From NCBI GenBank assembly GCA_003131925.1, contig PKWC01000072.1, positions 10,918-35,554 on the forward strand: a DNA stretch of 24,637 nucleotides, given 5' to 3'. Below, in pieces: positions 23,112 through 24,637 of the stretch. This DNA comes from Alphaproteobacteria bacterium. Lineage in GTDB: Bacteria; Pseudomonadota; Alphaproteobacteria; Micropepsales; Micropepsaceae. Each line of letters starts with the position of its first letter. Position 1 is the stretch's first letter. The translations under genes were made by a program, and so were the position numbers. Under the pieces are notes generated by a model. It was not told the origin of the DNA. It worked only from the letters and a program-made list of their open reading frames with translations, and ran no database searches.

Positions 23112-24367
23112 TGTGGCGGCTTCTTTGCGCTCTTGCCGTCACCGCTTTTTCGATCACGCTGCTGTCCCCTCCGGCGCACGCCGATGGATCGTTGCTTTTG
23201 TCCAGCTGGGTCCAGATGGCTCCCGGCGGATGGTCCGAGGCACGCGCTGTCGTCCACGGCGCCAAATGTCCCGACGCCGTGATAGACCGCGCAGACACCC
23301 CGATGCGGCTTCGCGCTCCGCCAGCTCCGCAATTTGCAAATCTTCTGTGCGCCGTGACGCTTCCGAAGGGCGCCCGGAATGCATCGATTTTGGGACACGC
23401 TTTGCCCCTGCCGGATTTCGCGCCGCACCGGATCATGGTGATTGGCGACACGGGTTGCCGCATCAAGGGCTGGACCGTGCAGGCCTGCAACGACCCGGCG
23501 AAATGGCCCTTTCCGCACATCGCGCAAGTGGCCGCGAAATTGAAGCCCGACCTCGTCATCCATGTCGGAGATTATCTCTACCGCGAATCCGCCTGCCCAT
23601 CGGGCAATCGTGCCTGCGCGGGAAGTCCGTCAGGCGACAACTGGGCAAGCTGGCAGGCGGATTTCTTCGCGCCCGCTGCTCCGCTTCTCGCCGCAGCGCC
23701 CTTTGTGTTCGTGCGCGGGAACCACGAGGAATGCGCGCGTTCAGGCAAGGGATGGCTGCGGTTGCTTGGGCCCCTTTCCGACGATCCGAAGGCGCCCTGT
23801 ACCGACCATGTCGCGCCGTGGGGAATTCCAATGGCAGGGTTGACGCTCGCGGTCATGGACGACGCACATGCGCCGGATCCCGTTGCACCTGGCGATCTCG
23901 TCACACTTTACAGGGCCGATCTCGCGGCAGTCGGCAAGATGGCGCCGCCGGTCTGGCTGGCCATGCACCGCCCGATCTGGGGCGTCGTCCAGCTTGGCTT
24001 CGGCATGGTGGTCGGCGGCAATCGCACCATGATGGCGGCGCAAAACGAAGGCGGCATTCCCGATAATGTTTCTCTTTTGCTCTCCGGTCACATCCACACG
24101 TTCGAGGCGATCAATTACCAGAAGGATGCACCGCCGCAGATCATCGCTGGCGAGGGCGGCGACCTGCTGGATCAGGCGCCGCGCGATCTTTCGGGCCGCA
24201 CCGTGGGCGCGCTGAAGATTTCATCGGGTCTGTCGTTGCCGGGTTACGGGTTTCTCCTTCTGACGCGCGACGCCGAGCGATGGTCCGTCGAGGTGATGAC
24301 GGCCGATGGCGTACGCGAGGCACATTGCGCCTTTGTCAACCGGCATCTCGATTGCCACGCGAAATAG
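23111..24367 (+). CDS. Exported metallophosphoesterase, purple-acid-phosphatase-like
   Basis: A 418-residue protein with a signal peptide (MWRLLCALAVTAFSITLLSPPAHA, cleavage after about residue 24), hence periplasmic or secreted. The five metal-binding blocks follow the purple acid phosphatase order: GDTG (112-115), GDYLY (153-157, whose last Tyr corresponds to the colour-giving iron ligand), GNHE (203-206), AMHRP with His286, and GHIH (326-329). It contains several cysteines (for example ESACPSGNRACAG) suited to disulfides. It should hydrolyse phosphomonoesters with a binuclear metal centre; the substrate is unknown. The ATG at 23111 overlaps the dedA stop by one base. The frame is open far upstream through dedA, but only 23111 gives a signal peptide. 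Confidence 0.9.
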   Translation: MWRLLCALAVTAFSITLLSPPAHADGSLLLSSWVQMAPGGWSEARAVVHGAKCPDAVIDRADTPMRLRAPPAPQFANLLCAVTLPKGARNASILGHALPLPDFAPHRIMVIGDTGCRIKGWTVQACNDPAKWPFPHIAQVAAKLKPDLVIHVGDYLYRESACPSGNRACAGSPSGDNWASWQADFFAPAAPLLAAAPFVFVRGNHEECARSGKGWLRLLGPLSDDPKAPCTDHVAPWGIPMAGLTLAVMDDAHAPDPVAPGDLVTLYRADLAAVGKMAPPVWLAMHRPIWGVVQLGFGMVVGGNRTMMAAQNEGGIPDNVSLLLSGHIHTFEAINYQKDAPPQIIAGEGGDLLDQAPRDLSGRTVGALKISSGLSLPGYGFLLLTRDAERWSVEVMTADGVREAHCAFVNRHLDCHAK

Positions 24368-24461
24368 ACTGATGGCCGCTTCTGGAGTTGCATTCGTATC
24401 AAAATTAATAACTGTCATGGTCCGCGCAAGCGCATAGGCGCTAAGATAACGCAGGCCGAGA

Positions 24462-24637
24462 GACCCCTCACCCATTTCGGAGCGGTAGCGAGGACTCGAA
24501 TGTTTCCCCTCTCCCACAAGGGGAGAGGGGACCTTCACGCTGATTTCCTGACGTCGATGCAAGACTCCGATTCCCCTCTCCCCTCGTGGGAGAGGGATGC
24601 AGATACGTGCAAAGAATTCTGCTCCGGCGCGGGTGAG
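24462..24637. repeat. Palindromic intergenic repeat (REP/MITE-like), cut by the window edge
   Basis: Two nearly identical palindromes lie 67 bases apart: CCCCTCTCCC-ACAAG-GGGAGAGGGG (24506-24530, 10-bp perfect stem) and CCCTCTCCC-CTCGT-GGGAGAGGG (24574-24596, 9-bp stem). They sit between CTCACCC at 24467-24473 and GGGTGAG at the last seven bases (24631-24637), which are exact reverse complements. This looks like the inner part of a terminal inverted repeat of a miniature element. Such GGGAGAGGGG/CCCTCACCC repeats are scattered between genes in many alphaproteobacteria. No transposase is encoded. It follows the phosphatase gene and could also act in transcript termination or stability. Confidence 0.7.

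Noticed and set aside
24501..24600. The two GGGAGAGGGG palindromes considered as a CRISPR array
   Set aside because: Only two units, each self-palindromic with differing loops and no repeat-spacer regularity or cas genes; they fit REP/MITE repeats.

Overview
The window is GC-rich, gene-dense chromosomal DNA from an alphaproteobacterium, most likely of the Hyphomicrobiales/Rhizobiales type. That placement rests on gene content and was not tested by any search: a class I lysyl-tRNA synthetase, a double-length dCTP deaminase, an Atm1-type ABC exporter, a CnoX chaperedoxin with an intact WCGPC motif, and short palindromic GGGGAGAGGGG-type intergenic repeats. I see no rRNA, tRNA, CRISPR array, prophage or intact insertion sequence. 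Most of the window is core housekeeping.

Layout. Positions 1-561 (minus) hold the N-terminal part of an NADP-dependent MDR oxidoreductase that runs off the left edge. It is divergent from a Gfo/Idh/MocA dehydrogenase (692-1654). Next on the plus strand come nadE, gltX (4-bp overlap), cysS and rarD. rarD converges on, and overlaps, a LOG-family phosphoribohydrolase gene (minus). An Atm1-like ABC exporter follows on the plus strand. A compact proteostasis cluster comes next: cnoX, a LON-substrate-binding-domain protein, a Trm112-like zinc-ribbon protein and a DUF971 protein. After that is a KirBac-family channel gene whose 3' end overlaps a convergent TetR regulator. A minus-strand group runs lysK, a secreted TPR protein, pyrD, then the TetR gene. 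Divergent from lysK is a DinG/XPD-like Fe-S helicase, followed by an AAC(6')-like GNAT acetyltransferase with a problematic start. A 422-bp gap with no convincing gene leads to a tandem-domain dCTP deaminase. A hairpin-bearing gap precedes a coupled pair: a DedA membrane protein and an exported purple-acid-phosphatase-like enzyme. The right end is a palindromic MITE-like element that reaches the window edge.

How the genes work together. Several junctions (nadE/gltX, lysK/TPR, dedA/phosphatase) overlap by 1 to 4 bases, which implies translational coupling. The aminoacyl-tRNA synthetases (gltX, cysS, lysK), NAD synthesis, pyrimidine synthesis (pyrD) and dUTP supply (dcd) are housekeeping functions.

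The most unusual observation is the KirBac-family channel. It aligns without gaps to the pore of KirBac3.1-type channels, but the potassium filter T-V/I-G-Y-G is replaced by S-A-N-Y-T, so both filter glycines are gone. The second most interesting is a short Arg-rich leader-like reading frame with a strong ribosome-binding site. Its stop codon lies at the apex of a strong hairpin upstream of dedA.
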